A stretch of DNA of 64,000 nucleotides from DATMBF01 sp035559595 (GCA_035559595.1 DATMBF010000005.1:1-64000); one strand, 5' to 3'; shown: positions 1 through 8,153, counted from the first letter of the stretch. The notes: generated by a model not told the origin, from the sequence alone. Numbers and translations are program-made.

Positions 1-76
1 GCCATCGAAGTCGATGCAAAAACCAATAGCACGTTCGTTCATTGGAAATGACGTGTCGATACGCATACAGGGCCAT
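1..76 (-). CDS. Start of a probable IS1595/ISXO2-type transposase (partial)
   Basis: An open frame starts with ATG (complement of 74-76) and runs off the left window edge after 25 codons. A GGAGG ribosome site (complement of 83-87) lies six bases upstream. The visible peptide, MALYAYRHVISNERTCYWFL and then HRLRW, resembles the beginning of the zinc-ribbon domain of IS1595-family transposases, where an acidic or Asn/Glu-Cys-x2-x-Leu helix is followed by a 'LRW' motif and a CPxC zinc knuckle. The zinc cysteines would lie outside the window, so the identification rests on a short match. The start codon and ribosome site are inside a hairpin. On the plus strand a 17-codon tail is also open here but has no supporting feature. 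Confidence 0.4.
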   Translation of the reverse strand, partial: MALYAYRHVISNERTCYWFLHRLRW

Positions 77-98
77 GGCTCGCCTCCATGACCCGTAT
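65..98 (-). promoter_or_regulatory. Hairpin covering the start of the left-edge transposase-like gene
   Basis: An interrupted inverted repeat pairs 65-68 with 95-98, 70-72 with 92-94 and 74-78 with 86-90, leaving a seven-base loop. It buries the ATG and half of the GGAGG ribosome site of the minus-strand gene. Such hairpins near the ends of insertion sequences are known to limit transposase translation from read-through RNA. Here that role is an inference. No T-run follows, so it does not look like an intrinsic terminator. Confidence 0.35.
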
Positions 99-163
99 AC
101 TAACAAATCATTCTTTACCCTTTATGTGAGTCATTCCCAAAGAGAAAAGACGTCTGATATGTT

Positions 164-409
164 ATGTCGTCTCGCCGCGAACAACGTGAATTGATCAAAG
201 CGCTCGAGTCAGTGACAGGCAAAATGTCCAGGGAGGACTTCTCAGCTTTTGAGATGTTGCGCAAACGAGACCGTGATGACGAAGAGCTTGATGTGTTCTC
301 CCAGCGCCGCCTTCGGCAGTTGGCAGACACCTATCTGCCCAAGAAATCCAAGGTTGATCCGGATGCGCTGTTGAAGAAGTATATTGATCAGCAGAAGAAG
401 TCGGAGTAG
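164..409 (+). CDS. Small hypothetical charged protein
   Basis: An 81-residue, highly charged, probably all-helical protein with no signal peptide, membrane segment or cysteine. I do not recognise a family. The sequence begins MSSRREQRELIKALESVTGK and ends in a Lys/Asp-rich tail, which is typical of small cytoplasmic helical proteins. It reads in the same direction as the downstream DUF971 gene, about 70 bases away, and there is no strong ribosome site before its ATG. Reasonable amino-acid composition and an otherwise gene-free stretch support it, but it could be a short remnant next to the mobile element. Confidence 0.5.
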   Translation: MSSRREQRELIKALESVTGKMSREDFSAFEMLRKRDRDDEELDVFSQRRLRQLADTYLPKKSKVDPDALLKKYIDQQKKSE

Positions 410-479
410 GGTTGTGCGGATTGCTTCGTCTTGACATACGACGTCGGGATTCGCAATGACTGTTGTGGTTTGTTGCGTA

Positions 480-797
480 ATGACCCCCATTCAAATTCAA
501 CTTAATGGTAAGCATCTAACGGTGCGTTGGTCGGACGGCCATGTGAGTCGGTTCGAGGTCCAATACCTGCGCGATCAATGCCCCTGCGCCTCGTGCAAAA
601 ACGAGCGCGAGCAGGGAATGAGCCTCCTGCCGCTCTACGTCGAAGGGAAGTACGTCATCAAGACGATCGATCAGGTTGGCTCTTATGCCGTGTCGTTCTT
701 GTGGGGAGACGGACACAGCACCGGGATCTATTCGTGGGACTATCTCCTTTCCATCTGCCCCTGCGAGCAGCACACGAGTCTCTCCACCAATGCCTGA
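480..797 (+). CDS. DUF971 (GBBH-like N-terminal domain) protein
   Basis: A 105-residue protein made entirely of the DUF971 / gamma-butyrobetaine hydroxylase-like N-terminal domain. It has the expected RWSDGH beta-hairpin, a CPCASC zinc-type cysteine cluster near residues 30-35, a Y-x-IxxIxxVGxYA segment and the final W-DGHxTGIYSWDYL block. Free-standing DUF971 proteins are often found beside Mrp-type Fe-S carriers; no such neighbour is visible here and the role is unknown. An in-frame ATG exists at 456, but the domain begins just after the ATG at 480 and family members usually start there, so 480 was chosen. A further CPCEQH near the C-terminus may add metal ligands. Confidence 0.8.
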   Translation: MTPIQIQLNGKHLTVRWSDGHVSRFEVQYLRDQCPCASCKNEREQGMSLLPLYVEGKYVIKTIDQVGSYAVSFLWGDGHSTGIYSWDYLLSICPCEQHTSLSTNA

Positions 798-931
798 TTC
801 TCGTTTTGAGCTCTGTGGAACGCTTTTGCCTTAGCAGATGTGGCAGTCTTCTGCATTCATCCTGCAGATTCATCTCCACACCCTCTTCCTTTCGGTTTTT
901 CAGCTATCGCTTATCACATTTCACCTTCTCC

Positions 932-960
932 TTGATTCTCCTCCAAATTTTCAGTATCAT
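932..960 (+). promoter_or_regulatory. Sigma70-like promoter of tRNA-Val
   Basis: TTGATT at 932-937 and TATCAT at 955-960 are separated by exactly 17 bases. Transcription would start near 967, about 29 bases before the tRNA. The surrounding 800-995 stretch holds no gene. Confidence 0.5.
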
Positions 961-995
961 AACCCACGTGTTTTCAGCCCTTTAGCCATTCTTGA

Positions 996-1069
996 GGGCT
1001 CTTAGCTCAGCTGGCTAGAGCGCTACCTTGACATGGTAGAGGTCATAGGTTCGAGTCCTATAGAGCCCA
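996..1069 (+). tRNA. tRNA-Val (anticodon GAC)
   Basis: A full cloverleaf can be drawn by eye. The acceptor stem GGGCTCT pairs with AGAGCCC, followed by discriminator A. The D arm is GCTC/GAGC, the anticodon stem CTACC/GGTAG carries loop TTGACAT, and the T arm ATAGG/CCTAT has loop TTCGAGT. The anticodon GAC reads GUC and GUU valine codons. The CCA end is not encoded, unlike the two serine tRNAs in this window. Confidence 0.95.
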
Positions 1070-1100
1070 CGTGTATCCAAAACCAAGGGAAACGACAAGA

Positions 1101-1125
1101 ATCGGAGTTAGCTCCGATTTTTTTT
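1101..1125 (+). terminator. Intrinsic terminator after tRNA-Val
   Basis: A perfect 7-bp stem ATCGGAG/CTCCGAT with loop TTAG is followed by a run of eight T. It separates the tRNA transcript from thrS. Confidence 0.85.
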
Positions 1126-1141
1126 ATCCTTAACGAGGCGG

Positions 1142-3082
1142 ATGAGCAAAATCACTCTAACCCTGCCGGATGGCACAACGAAACAGTATGAGAAGGGAGT
1201 CACGGGACTTCAAGTTGCAGAGAGCATCAGTAAAGGATTGGCTCGAGAGGCTCTGGCAATCGAAGTTAACGGGGAAGTGCGTGATCTCAGCCGCCCGATC
1301 GATTCGAACGCATCGATTAGAATTTTGAAGTGGGAAGATGATGGGGGCAAGTACGCATACTGGCATAGTTCCGCCCACTTGATGGCCGAGGCGATTGAAG
1401 CACTGTATCCGGGAACGAAGTTCGGTATCGGCCCGCCAATTGAGACGGGCTTCTACTACGACATCGATCTTGGAGATCATTCACTCACAAGCGAGGATCT
1501 TCAAAGGATCGAGGCGAAAATGGCTGAACTTGCGGCGCGAGATGTTCCCTACATCAGGGAGGAAAAGACGTGGGAGGAGGCGGTTGCCTATTTCAAGAAG
1601 AAAGGGGATCCGTACAAACTCGAGCTGTTGGAGGAGCTGAAGGGAAAGCAGATCTCGTTCTATCAGCAAGGCAACTTTGTCGACCTTTGCTACGGTCCCC
1701 ACATCCCATCAACAGGTCGTATCAAAGCGATAAAACTTCTGAGCGTGGCGGGGGCATATTGGCGAGGGAGCGAGAAGAACAAGATGCTCCAACGCATTTA
1801 CGGCGTCACGTTCCCGACAAAGAAAGAGCTTGACGAGTATCTCTATCGACTTGAGGAGGCAAAACGGCGCGATCATCGTAAGGTCGGACAGGAACTCGAG
1901 TTGTTTCTCCTTACTCCGAAGGTCGGCGGCGGTCTGCCGCTCTGGTTGCCGAAGGGAACAATCATCAGAGAGACGCTGGAGCAGTTCCTCCGGGAAGAGC
2001 AGAAGAAGCGGGGCTATCTGCCGGTCGTTACGCCGCACATAGGGAATATCGGCCTCTACAAAACAAGCGGGCATTATCCGTTTTACAAAGAGAGCCAGTT
2101 TGCGCCGATTCAGGTTGAGGAGGAAGAGTATCTCCTCAAGCCGATGAATTGTCCGCATCACTTTCAGATTTACGCAGCAAAGCCCCGAAGCTATCGTGAT
2201 CTCCCAATCCGCTTAGCGGAATTCGGTACGGTTTATCGATATGAGCAGTCGGGCGAGTTGAACGGACTTATCCGCGTGCGGTCGTTCACGGTCGACGATT
2301 CGCACATGTTCATGCGTCAGGATCAGCTGAAGAAAGAGTTGTGTGATACAATCGAGCTGATCAAATACGTCTTCTCGACACTTGGGTTTGCGGATTTCCG
2401 AGTTCGCCTCTCTTTCCGCGATCCGAAGAACAAGGAGAAATACGGTGGAGAAGATGCGCTCTGGATCCAGGCGGAGAAAGACATCCAGGAAGCGGCCGAT
2501 GAGACAAAACTTAACTACTTTGTCGGAATCGGAGAAGCAGCTTTTTATGGGCCGAAAATTGACTTCATGGTGCGCGATGTGTTGGGTCGGACCTGGCAGC
2601 TTGGCACGATTCAGGTCGATTACGTGATGCCGCACCGGTTTGGTCTGGAGTATGTTGGGAGTGATGGGCAAAAACACACACCTGTCGTTATCCATCGTGC
2701 ACCGTTCGGATCGCTCGAGCGATTCATTGGCATTCTGATCGAGCACTTTGCCGGCGAGTTTCCACTCTGGCTTGCACCGGTTCAGGCAGCGGTTCTTCCG
2801 ATTACCGATAGCCAGCTGGATTATGCTCAGGAAGTTCACCAACGTCTGCGCAATGGCGGATTGAGGGTGGAGCTGGATGATCGTAATGAAAAGGTGGGAT
2901 ATAAGATTCGTGATTGGGAGTTGAAGAAAGTACCCTACATGCTGGTTGTGGGGGATAAGGAGAAAGCAACAGGACAGGTTTCTGTCCGTCAACATAAGAA
3001 GGGAGACCTGGGTGCAGTCAGCCAGGAGGAATTCTTGAACAAGGCGTTGGATCTCATCCAACGAAAAGCACTCACTTTGTAG
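1142..3082 (+). CDS. thrS: Threonyl-tRNA synthetase
   Basis: This 646-residue enzyme attaches threonine to tRNA-Thr in the cytoplasm. An N-terminal TGS domain (about 1-64) is followed by the editing domain, with HSSAH at 75-79 and the CYGPHIPSTG segment near 183 supplying editing-site His and Cys residues. The class II catalytic core contains the MNCPHH zinc ligand motif, then the C-terminal anticodon-binding domain with the DDRNEKVGYKIRDWE segment. Length and domain order match full-length bacterial ThrRS. The start is ATG behind GAGGCGG. The gene heads the thrS-infC-rpmI-rplT block, and its stop codon overlaps the infC ribosome site, so translation is probably coupled. Confidence 0.98.
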   Translation: MSKITLTLPDGTTKQYEKGVTGLQVAESISKGLAREALAIEVNGEVRDLSRPIDSNASIRILKWEDDGGKYAYWHSSAHLMAEAIEALYPGTKFGIGPPIETGFYYDIDLGDHSLTSEDLQRIEAKMAELAARDVPYIREEKTWEEAVAYFKKKGDPYKLELLEELKGKQISFYQQGNFVDLCYGPHIPSTGRIKAIKLLSVAGAYWRGSEKNKMLQRIYGVTFPTKKELDEYLYRLEEAKRRDHRKVGQELELFLLTPKVGGGLPLWLPKGTIIRETLEQFLREEQKKRGYLPVVTPHIGNIGLYKTSGHYPFYKESQFAPIQVEEEEYLLKPMNCPHHFQIYAAKPRSYRDLPIRLAEFGTVYRYEQSGELNGLIRVRSFTVDDSHMFMRQDQLKKELCDTIELIKYVFSTLGFADFRVRLSFRDPKNKEKYGGEDALWIQAEKDIQEAADETKLNYFVGIGEAAFYGPKIDFMVRDVLGRTWQLGTIQVDYVMPHRFGLEYVGSDGQKHTPVVIHRAPFGSLERFIGILIEHFAGEFPLWLAPVQAAVLPITDSQLDYAQEVHQRLRNGGLRVELDDRNEKVGYKIRDWELKKVPYMLVVGDKEKATGQVSVRQHKKGDLGAVSQEEFLNKALDLIQRKALTL

Positions 3083-3096
3083 GAGAAGGGACCATC
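3081..3096 (+). promoter_or_regulatory. infC ribosome site and AUC start codon
   Basis: AGGAGAAGGG at 3081-3090 sits eight to nine bases before ATC at 3094-3096. No ATG, GTG, TTG or CTG exists in frame between the preceding thrS stop and the end of the conserved IF3 N-terminus, so the start must be AUC here or another near-cognate codon close by. IF3 in Escherichia coli starts at AUU, which IF3 itself discriminates against. That is the basis of its autoregulation. Confidence 0.7.
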
Positions 3097-3657
3097 AAAC
3101 AACAACGAGCGCGAATCAACACGGAAATCAAAGCACCGAAGGTCCGGGTCATTGCCGAAGATGGCCATCAAATCGGACTCATGCTCACGCGAGAAGCATA
3201 CAACCTGGCTGTCAGTAAGGGGTTAGATCTGATCGAAATAGTTCCGAATGCCGATCCGCCGGTCTGTAAGATCATGGACTTCGGCAAATATAAATACGAG
3301 CTCGCGAAGAAGGAGAAGCTCCAAAAGAAGCACCAGCACATCACCCAGGTCAAAGAAATTCGCTTTCATCCGAACACCGACACGCACGATTTTGACTTCA
3401 AGGTTCGGCACGCCCGAGCCTTCATCGATGAAGGTCACAAAGTAAAGGCGACAGTGGTGTTTAAGGGGAGAGAAATTACCTATCAGGAGCTTGGGAAGAA
3501 TCTGCTGGATCGTTTCACGGAGAAGCTGGCCGATATCGCAAAAATCGACCAACCTCCGAAGATGGAGGGAAGGCAGATGATCGCCTATTATGTTCTGGAC
3601 AAATCGAAGAAGAAAGAGTCATCGAAACACGTGAAAGAACAAGCGAAAGAGGGATAA
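3094..3657 (+). CDS. infC: Translation initiation factor IF-3 (AUC start)
   Basis: IF3 binds the 30S subunit, keeps 50S away and checks the start codon. The protein is about 187 residues: an N-terminal domain with RINTEIKAPKVRVI and the LMLTREAYNLA helix, a Lys-rich linker, then the C-terminal domain with KEIRFHPNTDTHDFDFKVRH. The first ATG in frame (3181) would remove the conserved first 29 residues, so the real start lies upstream. The only codon placed well behind a Shine-Dalgarno is ATC at 3094. This suggests the same non-canonical-start autoregulation known from enterobacterial infC, here with AUC instead of AUU. rpmI follows after five bases. Confidence 0.92.
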   Translation: MKQQRARINTEIKAPKVRVIAEDGHQIGLMLTREAYNLAVSKGLDLIEIVPNADPPVCKIMDFGKYKYELAKKEKLQKKHQHITQVKEIRFHPNTDTHDFDFKVRHARAFIDEGHKVKATVVFKGREITYQELGKNLLDRFTEKLADIAKIDQPPKMEGRQMIAYYVLDKSKKKESSKHVKEQAKEG

Positions 3658-3662
3658 CGCCA

Positions 3663-3857
3663 ATGCCCAAGATGAAAAGCAATAGAAGTGCCCGCAAGTC
3701 GTTCAAAGTAACGGCCACCGGAAAGATCAAGCGTCGGAAAGCTTTTCGACGTCACATTCTGACATCCAAATCCTCGAAACGGAAACGCCATCTGCGCCGA
3801 CCGACCCTCGTGTCCAAAGCAGATGAGCATCGCATTCATCGTCTTATGTTAGCGTAA
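3663..3857 (+). CDS. rpmI: 50S ribosomal protein L35
   Basis: A 64-residue, very basic protein beginning MPKMKSNRSARKSFKVTATG, the classic L35 N-terminus, with the KIKRRKAFRRHIL and KRHLRRPTLVSKAD segments. It is a component of the large ribosomal subunit. It lies between infC and rplT in the universal infC-rpmI-rplT order, with spacers of 5 and 19 bases, so the three are surely cotranscribed. Confidence 0.97.
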   Translation: MPKMKSNRSARKSFKVTATGKIKRRKAFRRHILTSKSSKRKRHLRRPTLVSKADEHRIHRLMLA

Positions 3858-3876
3858 TTGAAGGAGCACGAAAGCT

Positions 3877-4224
3877 ATGCCACGATCACAAAATAAAGTC
3901 GCATCCCATCGCCGACGGAAGAAGGTTCTCGAACAGGCGAAAGGATACTGGGGCGCCCGCAGCAAAGTCTATACGATTGCGAAACATCATGTCGAGAAGG
4001 CCTTGACGCACGCCTATAAGCACCGGAGAACGAAGAAGCGGGAGTTCCGCTCACTCTGGATTACCCGGATCAACGCAGCGGCACGCGCAAACGGCACGAC
4101 TTACTCGAAGCTCATTGCGGGACTTGATTCCAAACAAATCTCGATTAACCGGAAGATTCTCGCCGACCTCGCTGTCAATAATCCCCAAGCCTTTGCCGAA
4201 GTCGTCAAATTCGCCACGGCTTGA
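3877..4224 (+). CDS. rplT: 50S ribosomal protein L20
   Basis: A 115-residue basic protein with the L20 hallmarks: MPRSQNKVASHRRRKKVLEQ, then AKGYWGARSKVYTIAKHHVEKAL and RRTKKREFRSLWITRINAA. L20 binds 23S rRNA early in 50S assembly and in several bacteria represses its own operon by binding leader RNA. No L20-binding leader could be recognised here. Its stop is followed by a strong inverted repeat that may end the transcript or regulate pheST. Confidence 0.97.
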   Translation: MPRSQNKVASHRRRKKVLEQAKGYWGARSKVYTIAKHHVEKALTHAYKHRRTKKREFRSLWITRINAAARANGTTYSKLIAGLDSKQISINRKILADLAVNNPQAFAEVVKFATA

Positions 4225-4230
4225 TTACAC

Positions 4231-4304
4231 AAATCTTCTCATCATGCTGATACTCACGGAGAGTGCTGTCTACAGTACCTCCAGGGTATGATGAGAAGAT
4301 TTTT
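4231..4304 (+). terminator. 15-bp perfect inverted repeat between rplT and pheS
   Basis: The arms at 4231-4245 and 4288-4302 are perfectly complementary over 15 bases, and the right arm runs into a short T tract (to 4304). The 42-base loop can itself fold: ACTC at 4252-4255 pairs with GAGT at 4261-4264, and CTG at 4266-4268 with CAG at 4273-4275. It may be the rplT terminator, or an attenuator that sets pheST expression. A 15-codon frame (4244-4291) fits exactly between the arms but has no Phe codon and no ribosome site, so a classical Phe leader peptide is unlikely. Confidence 0.6.
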
Positions 4305-4336
4305 GGTTTATTGCACGCTACGTGAGATGAACAACA

Positions 4337-5347
4337 ATGCTGGAAAAAATTGAACACGTCAAGGTCGACTTTCTCCAAGAGCTAAACGCTGCAAATGACC
4401 TGAAAGCTTTAGAGGAGGTTCGGATCAAATTCCTCTCGCGGAAAGGTTTGATTGCCGAGCTGTTCGAGGAGCTGAAGTCTGTCCCACCCTCCGACAAGCC
4501 CGCAATCGGTAGGGCTCTCAACGAACTGCGTGGATTTGCGCAATCCCGATTCGATGCGAGGAAGTCGGAACTCGAACGTCCCGCGGGAGTCGCGGATTCC
4601 AAGATTGATCTCACTCTGCCCGGTCGGTCGCGACCTCTCGGTACACAACACCCGATCACCCGGACGATCGATGAGATCATTCGGATCTTTGCTCGCATGG
4701 GATTCTCCGTGGCAGACGGTCCAGAAATCGAAACGGACTATTATAATTTTGAGGCGTTGAACTTCCCGCCGGATCATCCGGCTCGCGATATGCAGGATAC
4801 CTTCTTTATCTCCAAAAATGTCCTGCTCCGTACGCACACGTCGCCGGTCCAGATTCGTGTTATGGAAAAGCAAAAGCCGCCCGTCCGCGTCTTGATTCCG
4901 GGCCGTGTCTATCGCAACGAGGCGGTCAGCGCGCGGAGTCACGTTCATTTTCATCAGATGGAGGGGCTGTATGTGGACACGAAAGTCACGATGAGCGATC
5001 TCAAAGGGACACTCGTTTCGTTCGTGAAGCAGTTTTACGGCAGTGCCACCAAGTACAAATTCCGCCCGACATTCTTCCCTTTTACAGAACCGAGCGCGGA
5101 CATGTACATCTCTTGCTTCATCTGTAATCAAAAGGGATGCCGCATGTGTAAGTATGTCGGCTGGCTGGAGATTCTTGGATCGGGGATGGTGCATCCTCAC
5201 CTGTATGAAGCGGTCGGATATGATCCCGAGAAATATTCCGGGTTCGCGTTCGGCATGGGAATCGAGCGGATTGCTATTCTGCGTTACGGAATTGACGATA
5301 TCAGACTCTTCTACGACAATGATTTACGTTTTCTGAGACAGTTTTGA
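4337..5347 (+). CDS. pheS: Phenylalanyl-tRNA synthetase alpha subunit
   Basis: The 336-residue catalytic subunit of the alpha2-beta2 enzyme. An N-terminal coiled coil that contacts tRNA (about 1-85) precedes the class II core, with GFSVADGPEIETDYYNFEALN, the HTSPVQIRVM segment (motif 2 region), ARSHVHFHQMEGL, and GFAFGMGIERIAIL (motif 3, ATP binding). A CxxCxxxGCxxC-like cluster (CFICNQKGCRMCKY) appears in the region before motif 3. Length is normal. pheT begins three bases after the stop. Confidence 0.97.
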   Translation: MLEKIEHVKVDFLQELNAANDLKALEEVRIKFLSRKGLIAELFEELKSVPPSDKPAIGRALNELRGFAQSRFDARKSELERPAGVADSKIDLTLPGRSRPLGTQHPITRTIDEIIRIFARMGFSVADGPEIETDYYNFEALNFPPDHPARDMQDTFFISKNVLLRTHTSPVQIRVMEKQKPPVRVLIPGRVYRNEAVSARSHVHFHQMEGLYVDTKVTMSDLKGTLVSFVKQFYGSATKYKFRPTFFPFTEPSADMYISCFICNQKGCRMCKYVGWLEILGSGMVHPHLYEAVGYDPEKYSGFAFGMGIERIAILRYGIDDIRLFYDNDLRFLRQF

Positions 5348-5350
5348 ATC

Positions 5351-7771
5351 ATGAAGATTTCCCATAAGTGGCTAAAACAACTGATTGATGTGCGCTTGAA
5401 GCCGGCCGAGCTTGCGGAGCAGCTGTCGATGGTGGGGCTCGAAATTGAAGGGTATGAGAGTCTCGGCAGCAAGTATGAGAAATTTGTGGTCGGTCAGGTC
5501 CTCGAAGTTGCAAAGCATCCGAATGCCGACAAACTCACTCTCTGCAAGGTCAATGTTGGAAAAGAGGTGCTGGAAATTGTGTGCGGTGCGCCGAACGTTG
5601 CAAGCGGCCAGAAAGTGGCCGTTGCACTCGTGGGTGCAACCATTCCGCATAATCAGCACGACCCTGAGGGGAAGCCGTTCGTTATTCAGAAGGCAACGAT
5701 TCGTGGCATCGAATCGAACGGCATGATCTGTTCTGTGTACGAGCTTGACATGGGGACTGACAAAAACGGTATTCTTGTTCTTGATCCGAAGGCGAAAGTA
5801 GGTTCCTCGCTTTCGTCGTACCTGGGACTCAATGACGTCATTTACGAGATCGAAATAACTGCCAATCGGGGCGACTGGCTCAGTCATCTTGGCGTTGCAC
5901 GAGAGGCAGCGGCTTTGACAGGGAAGAAGGTCAAGCTTCCCGCATTGAGACTGAAAGAGAGTTCGGTCCCAACTTCGTCAGTCGCATCAGTCAAGATTTT
6001 CGATTCCAAGAAATGCCGTCGCTACTCCGCAAGAGTACTGCGCGGGATCAAGGTTGGTCCATCCCCAAAATGGCTTCGTGATATTCTGACCGCTGTTGGA
6101 CTTCGCCCTATCAACAACATTGTTGATGTAACGAACTATGTGATGCTGGAGTTGGGTCAGCCATTGCATGCCTTCGACTACGATCGGCTTGTGGATGGGC
6201 GGATCGAAGTAAAGACCGCCGCAGAGGGTCAGACATTCACCACACTCGATGGCAAAACACACACGCTCTCATCCGATGTGCTGATGATTTGCGATGCCGA
6301 GCGACCGGTGGCGATAGGTGGCGTCATGGGGGGCGCAAATTCCGAAATCAGCAACTCAACAACCAACGTGCTCTTGGAAAGCGCAAATTTCGATTCGACG
6401 AACATCCGTCGTACCGTGAAATCCCTTGGTATTTCGACCGATGCCTCCCAGCGATTCGAGCGTTCAGTGGATATCGAAATGACGGTCTATGCCGTGAATC
6501 GTGCAGCGCAGCTTCTTCAAGAGATAACCGGTGCGGAAGTCCTGCGAGGAGTCATTGATGTCTATCTCCGAAAGTTCAAATCTCGCTTGATCACTCTTCG
6601 CGTTTCGAAAACAAACGACATCCTCGGAACGAACCTCGGTTCCGCTCAAATAGCGTCTCAGCTCAAACGACTTGGTCTTGCGATCAAGCGTCAGTCAAAG
6701 GGATCTATCCTGGTTGGCGTCCCAAGTTTCCGAAACGACCTTGTTGAGGAAATTGATCTTATCGAGGAGGTCGCACGGATGTTTGGGTATAACAACATCG
6801 AAACGAAGACGACAAGCGTTGTCGAGTATTCGACAACCCCGGTAGAGGAGAATATCCACGATTTGCTTCGTGCATATTTCGTTGGAGCAGGGTTTAACGA
6901 GATTGTGGCAAATACTCTTCAAGATGCTGAGACCGCACGCTTGGCCGGAGAACCGCTGGTAGAAGTCCTGAACCCTGTCAGCGCCGAGATGGCGGTGATG
7001 AGGTCAAGCATGATACCCGGAGTACTCCAGATTGTTCGGCGGAACATCTTCCAGGGAAATCAGGATTTGCGGCTCTTCGAGTTAGGTCGGGTCTACTCCA
7101 TGCGTGAGGGTGGGAGCACGGAGAAGTGGGAGGATTTCATTGAAGATGATCGGTTGCTAATCCTGCTTTCGGGTCGATTGAATCCACCACAATACGGTCT
7201 GGATTCACGCAGAGTCGATATTTTCGACCTTAAAGGTGAGGTTGAATCGATGCTGGCCAAGTTTCATCTTGACAAACATCGGTTAATTTCTTATGATAGC
7301 GACAAAGCTTTAACTGTCGATAACGTAGCCGTTGAAATTCAAGGCACTTATGCAGGATTCTTCGGAAAAGTCAAGAAAGAAATCCTGCAACGGTTTGAAA
7401 TCGATAGTGACGTTTATGTGGCGGAACTACGCGTTGGAATTCTTGCTGCGCATCGGGTGACGGCAAGACGATTCGAGCCGCTCCCGCGGTTTCCGATCGT
7501 TGACCGGGACGTGGCATTTGTCGTGGATGAGGGAGTCCCGCAGGAGAAAGTCTACCGTGCGATACAGGAAGCGGGAGGTGCGTGGCTCGTTGAAACCCGG
7601 CTTTTTGATGTGTACACCGGCCAACAGATTGTAAGCGGAAAAAAGAGCCTTGCGTATTCATTGAAGTTTCAGTCCATTGAGCGAACGTTAACGGACGGCG
7701 AAATCAACGAGCAAATAGCCCGTATCGTCGAGAACGTTCGGACGAAATGCGGTGGCGAACTGCGGCGATAA
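5351..7771 (+). CDS. pheT: Phenylalanyl-tRNA synthetase beta subunit
   Basis: The 806-residue structural and editing subunit. It opens with MKISHKWLKQLIDV, carries the tRNA-binding (EMAP-like) OB domain at about 40-150 (VGQVLEVAKHPNADKL), the B3/B4 editing module, the B5 domain, the pseudo-catalytic core and the C-terminal ferredoxin-like anticodon-binding domain (FPIVDRDVAFVVDE). It corrects Tyr-tRNA-Phe and anchors tRNA. Length and order are those of full-length bacterial PheT. It is coupled to pheS by near-adjacency. Confidence 0.97.
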   Translation: MKISHKWLKQLIDVRLKPAELAEQLSMVGLEIEGYESLGSKYEKFVVGQVLEVAKHPNADKLTLCKVNVGKEVLEIVCGAPNVASGQKVAVALVGATIPHNQHDPEGKPFVIQKATIRGIESNGMICSVYELDMGTDKNGILVLDPKAKVGSSLSSYLGLNDVIYEIEITANRGDWLSHLGVAREAAALTGKKVKLPALRLKESSVPTSSVASVKIFDSKKCRRYSARVLRGIKVGPSPKWLRDILTAVGLRPINNIVDVTNYVMLELGQPLHAFDYDRLVDGRIEVKTAAEGQTFTTLDGKTHTLSSDVLMICDAERPVAIGGVMGGANSEISNSTTNVLLESANFDSTNIRRTVKSLGISTDASQRFERSVDIEMTVYAVNRAAQLLQEITGAEVLRGVIDVYLRKFKSRLITLRVSKTNDILGTNLGSAQIASQLKRLGLAIKRQSKGSILVGVPSFRNDLVEEIDLIEEVARMFGYNNIETKTTSVVEYSTTPVEENIHDLLRAYFVGAGFNEIVANTLQDAETARLAGEPLVEVLNPVSAEMAVMRSSMIPGVLQIVRRNIFQGNQDLRLFELGRVYSMREGGSTEKWEDFIEDDRLLILLSGRLNPPQYGLDSRRVDIFDLKGEVESMLAKFHLDKHRLISYDSDKALTVDNVAVEIQGTYAGFFGKVKKEILQRFEIDSDVYVAELRVGILAAHRVTARRFEPLPRFPIVDRDVAFVVDEGVPQEKVYRAIQEAGGAWLVETRLFDVYTGQQIVSGKKSLAYSLKFQSIERTLTDGEINEQIARIVENVRTKCGGELRR

Positions 7772-7796
7772 GTAAAGAGCCCACATCGAACAGAAC

Positions 7797-8153
7797 ATGA
7801 AGGAGTCCCAATTGGCTGATCCCGATCTGGCGACAGAAGTTTCCGGCGGGAGGGACCTCAAGAGTCTCGAGGGTTCGCTGCAGACGCTGTGGGAGAGGGC
7901 TCGAAAGGTTTCGGAGCTGGTTCTACGACTGAAACGCGAGAATCAGACACTCCGACAAGAGGTAGAGGACCTTCAGACGACCCACGCTGCCCTGAAACGG
8001 GAATTGGAATCGGGTCGACAGGAACTGCAGAAGGTCCAGCAACAGTTGCTACAACTTCAATCGAACGGATCAAACATCTTCACCAAAGAAGAAAAGGAGG
8101 CGCTCAAAGCCAGGATCAAAGAACTCATCGTGAAGATTAGTTCACGATTATAG
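7797..8153 (+). CDS. Coiled-coil protein upstream of zapA (ZapB-like position)
   Basis: A 118-residue protein with an almost continuous heptad coiled coil from about residue 30 to 90 (LRLKRENQTLRQEVEDLQ), no signal peptide and a C-terminal helix. It lies directly upstream of zapA and downstream of pheT. Small coiled-coil proteins in this position are common and are often annotated as cell-division ZapB-like proteins. That role is inferred from place and shape only, because coiled coils carry little family information. Confidence 0.65.
   Translation: MKESQLADPDLATEVSGGRDLKSLEGSLQTLWERARKVSELVLRLKRENQTLRQEVEDLQTTHAALKRELESGRQELQKVQQQLLQLQSNGSNIFTKEEKEALKARIKELIVKISSRL

Noticed and set aside
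1..51. C-terminal tail of a plus-strand gene at the left edge
   Set aside because: Only 16 residues with no recognisable motif. The minus-strand start with a ribosome site in the same place is better supported.
2213..3061. 282-codon open frame on the minus strand opposite thrS
   Set aside because: A shadow of thrS without ribosome site or recognisable domains.
4244..4291. 15-codon leader peptide in front of pheS
   Set aside because: It fits between the hairpin arms but has no Phe codon and no ribosome site, so it does not work as a Phe attenuator.
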